64,000 bases of DNA from Methylohalobius crimeensis 10Ki (GTDB taxonomy: Bacteria; Pseudomonadota; Gammaproteobacteria; Methylococcales; Methylothermaceae). Position numbers and translations under genes: made by a program. This document shows, in pieces, positions 62,153 to 64,000 of this stretch; positions within the stretch are counted from its first letter, which is position 1; the number at the start of each line of letters is the position of its first letter. The DNA is taken from positions 186,001-250,000 of the forward strand of contig NZ_ATXB01000001.1 of NCBI RefSeq assembly GCF_000421465.1. Reading direction: 5' to 3'. A model generated the notes under the pieces. The model was not told where the DNA came from, did no database searches, and worked only from the letters and a program-made list of their open reading frames with translations.

Positions 62153-63351
62153 GGCAGGAAGCAACCCGAGCCAAGGGCCTGTGCATTCTGGGGTCGACCG
62201 GCTCCATCGGGGTCAGCACCCTGGACGTGGCGGCGCGTTATCCGGACCGATATCGCATCATTGCCCTGACCGGCAATCGGCGCACCGAGGATTTATATCG
62301 CCAATGCCTTCGCCACCGGCCGCGCTACGCAGTGGTGGCGGCGCCGGAGGCCGCCGGCGATTTGAGTCGGCGACTCGACTCGGCCGGTCTCGACACCCGC
62401 GTCCTGGTGGGCGCCGAGGCCCTGGCGGAGGTGGCGACCCTGCCCGAAGTGGATTACGTGATGGCGGCGATCGTCGGGGCGGCGGGGCTTTTGCCCACCC
62501 TGGCCGCGGCCCGGGCCGGGAAGCGGATTCTCTTGGCCAACAAGGAAGCGCTGGTGGTTTCCGGGCCGATTTTCATGGACGCCGTCCGGGAATCGGGGGC
62601 GGAACTGCTTCCCATCGACAGCGAGCATAACGCCATATTCCAATGCATGCCCGCCGGTTACCGGGCCGGCGCCGATCCGCTGGCGGTGCGAAAAATCCTG
62701 CTCACCGCCTCCGGCGGTCCGTTTCTGGACACGCCTTTGGAGGCGTTGCCGCAAATGACTCCGGAACAGGCGGTGGCCCATCCCAAGTGGGATATGGGGA
62801 AGAAAATTTCGGTGGATTCGGCGACCATGATGAACAAGGGACTGGAAGTCATCGAAGCGAGCCTTTTGTTTGCCCTGCCGCCGAAGCGGATCCAGGTGGT
62901 CATCCATCCCCAGAGCGTCATCCATTCCATGGTGGACTATGCCGACGGCTCGGTGTTGGCCGAATTGGGCAATCCCGACATGCGCATTCCCATCGCCTAC
63001 GGTCTCGCCTGGCCGCAGCGGATCGAGTCGGGTGTCGAGCCGCTGGACCTATACGAAGTGGCGCGGTTGGATTTCCGAACCCCCGATTGGGATCGTTTCC
63101 CCTGTTTGCGGCTTGCCTTCGAGGCCGCCCGCAGCGGCGGTACCGCCCCCGCCCTGCTCAACGCCGCCAACGAAGTGGCGGTGGCCGCGTTTCTCGAGCG
63201 CCGGATTCCCTTCACCGGGATTGCCGCCATCATCGAACGCACTTTGGAAACTATTCCGGTTTCCACCGTCCAAGACTTGGACGGCGTCCTGGCGGCCGAT
63301 GCCGAAGCGCGCCGGATTGCGACGACGCTGATTGGAGATCATCCACTTTAG
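62149..63351 (+). CDS. dxr: 1-deoxy-D-xylulose 5-phosphate reductoisomerase
   Basis: I prefer the GTG at 62149, 8 bases after GGAGG and overlapping the cdsA TGA; a TTG one codon earlier is possible. The 400-residue protein has the NADPH loop [30 protein letters not shown], the metal site [11 protein letters not shown] and [20 protein letters not shown]. It makes 2-C-methyl-D-erythritol 4-phosphate in the MEP isoprenoid pathway, upstream of UppS substrates. Confidence 0.96.
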   Translation: MRQEATRAKGLCILGSTGSIGVSTLDVAARYPDRYRIIALTGNRRTEDLYRQCLRHRPRYAVVAAPEAAGDLSRRLDSAGLDTRVLVGAEALAEVATLPEVDYVMAAIVGAAGLLPTLAAARAGKRILLANKEALVVSGPIFMDAVRESGAELLPIDSEHNAIFQCMPAGYRAGADPLAVRKILLTASGGPFLDTPLEALPQMTPEQAVAHPKWDMGKKISVDSATMMNKGLEVIEASLLFALPPKRIQVVIHPQSVIHSMVDYADGSVLAELGNPDMRIPIAYGLAWPQRIESGVEPLDLYEVARLDFRTPDWDRFPCLRLAFEAARSGGTAPALLNAANEVAVAAFLERRIPFTGIAAIIERTLETIPVSTVQDLDGVLAADAEARRIATTLIGDHPL

Positions 63352-63360
63352 GTGACGATC

Positions 63361-64000
63361 ATGGGAGCCTTAACCCACAACCTGTTTTTTTTCATCCTGG
63401 CCATCGGGGTTCTGATCACCTTTCACGAATTCGGCCATTTCTGGGTGGCCAGGCGGGCGGGGGTCAAGGTGTTACGCTTCTCGGTGGGCTTCGGTACGCC
63501 GCTGTGGCGCTACCGAAAATCCCCTAAAGACACCGAATTCGTCATCAGCGCGTTGCCGCTCGGCGGTTACGTCAAAATGGTGGACGAGCGGGAAGGCGAA
63601 GTCGCCCCTCAAGATCTGCCTTATGCGTTCAACCGCCAATCGCTGGCCAAGCGGTTCGCCATCGTCGCCGCCGGCCCCGTTTTCAATCTGATATTGGCGG
63701 TGTTGCTGTACTGGGTGATTCTGGTCAGCGGAGAAACCGGTCTCAAATCGGTGATCGGACCGGTGGAGCCGAATACCTTGGCGGCTCAAGCCGGTTTCCA
63801 GAGCGGGGAGGAAATCGTCTCGGTGGAAGGAGAAAAGACGCCCACCTGGACCCAGGTGCTCGGCCGTTTGTTCGCGGAAGTGATCCAGAATCGCCAGGTT
63901 CGGGTGACGGTTCGCACGCCGGCGGGAAACGAATTGACCAGAATTCTGGAAATCCCGCCGGAATTATCCGAAAACCCCAATCTATTGGGACAGAAACTGG
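63361..64000 (+). CDS. rseP: site-2 zinc protease RseP, truncated by the window
   Basis: A frame begins at the ATG at 63361 (MGALTHNLFFFILAIGVLIT), 9 bases after dxr, and runs off the right edge with 213 codons visible. It contains the HExxH zinc site FHEFGHFWVARRAGVKVLRF and a helix (FAIVAAGPVFNLILAVLLYW), then the start of a PDZ domain (VIGPVEPNTLAAQAGFQSGE). RseP cleaves the anti-sigma factor RseA in the membrane during the envelope stress response. The distal catalytic Asp motif lies outside the window. Confidence 0.95.
   Translation, partial: MGALTHNLFFFILAIGVLITFHEFGHFWVARRAGVKVLRFSVGFGTPLWRYRKSPKDTEFVISALPLGGYVKMVDEREGEVAPQDLPYAFNRQSLAKRFAIVAAGPVFNLILAVLLYWVILVSGETGLKSVIGPVEPNTLAAQAGFQSGEEIVSVEGEKTPTWTQVLGRLFAEVIQNRQVRVTVRTPAGNELTRILEIPPELSENPNLLGQKL

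Overview
The window reads as a chromosomal segment of a GC-rich gammaproteobacterium. Gene order is typical of that class: gyrB next to recF, clpS-clpA beside infA, mnmA-purB with a nudJ-like gene, lgt-thyA, and rpsB-tsf-pyrH-frr-uppS-cdsA-dxr-rseP. A cytosolic Csp-type copper-storage protein and an nqrC-nqrF pair would fit a methanotroph-like or related lineage, but no methane-oxidation gene is present, so this is only a lean. Two perfect parS sites near gyrB/recF suggest the replication-origin half of the chromosome. I saw no tRNA or rRNA gene.

Layout. (1) 1-6.4 kb is one end of a P4/satellite-like integrative element: small unknown genes, a DUF927 helicase-like protein, a CHC2 zinc-finger primase-like protein, a translationally coupled set of small genes including an Ash-like leader ORF and an AlpA-like DNA-binding protein, a cluster of DnaA boxes, and a P4-type tyrosine integrase. 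Just downstream of the DUF927 gene its 3' tail is duplicated, and the copies carry two different short-octamer arrays. (2) 6.4-9.6 kb is a partial CRISPR locus: a CARF/NE0113-family (ring nuclease) gene, an 18-repeat array and cas6, all read on the minus strand, with no effector or adaptation genes in the window. (3) 9.7-15.2 kb holds a DUF1499 protein, the copper-storage protein, nqrC-nqrF without the other nqr genes, and a divergent CDP-alcohol phosphotransferase / sugar- or polyol-phosphate nucleotidyltransferase pair. (4) 15.2-17.1 kb has a large perfect hairpin, a 152-bp MITE-like element, an IS701-like insertion sequence abutting it, and two parS sites. (5) 17.2-64 kb is housekeeping: murein recycling (mpl), apaH, folA, thyA, lgt, gyrB, recF, mtaB, purB, mnmA, clpS/clpA, infA, the branched-chain amino acid genes ilvB-ilvN-ilvC, then pssA and leuA, a type-4-like uracil-DNA glycosylase, a LysR regulator with a PilZ protein, glnD, map, and the rpsB-to-rseP translation/envelope cluster, which runs off the right edge.

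The most unusual parts are the first 9.6 kb. The element carries a candidate replication module (primase, helicase, repeat arrays, DnaA boxes) and lies directly against the CRISPR locus, possibly separating it from its effector genes. In the array two pairs of spacers overlap each other's sequence, and every spacer whose content can be read (gene starts, terminators, a pentapeptide-repeat coding stretch) is sense on the plus strand. The minus-strand crRNAs would therefore be antisense to target mRNA, as a type III system needs.
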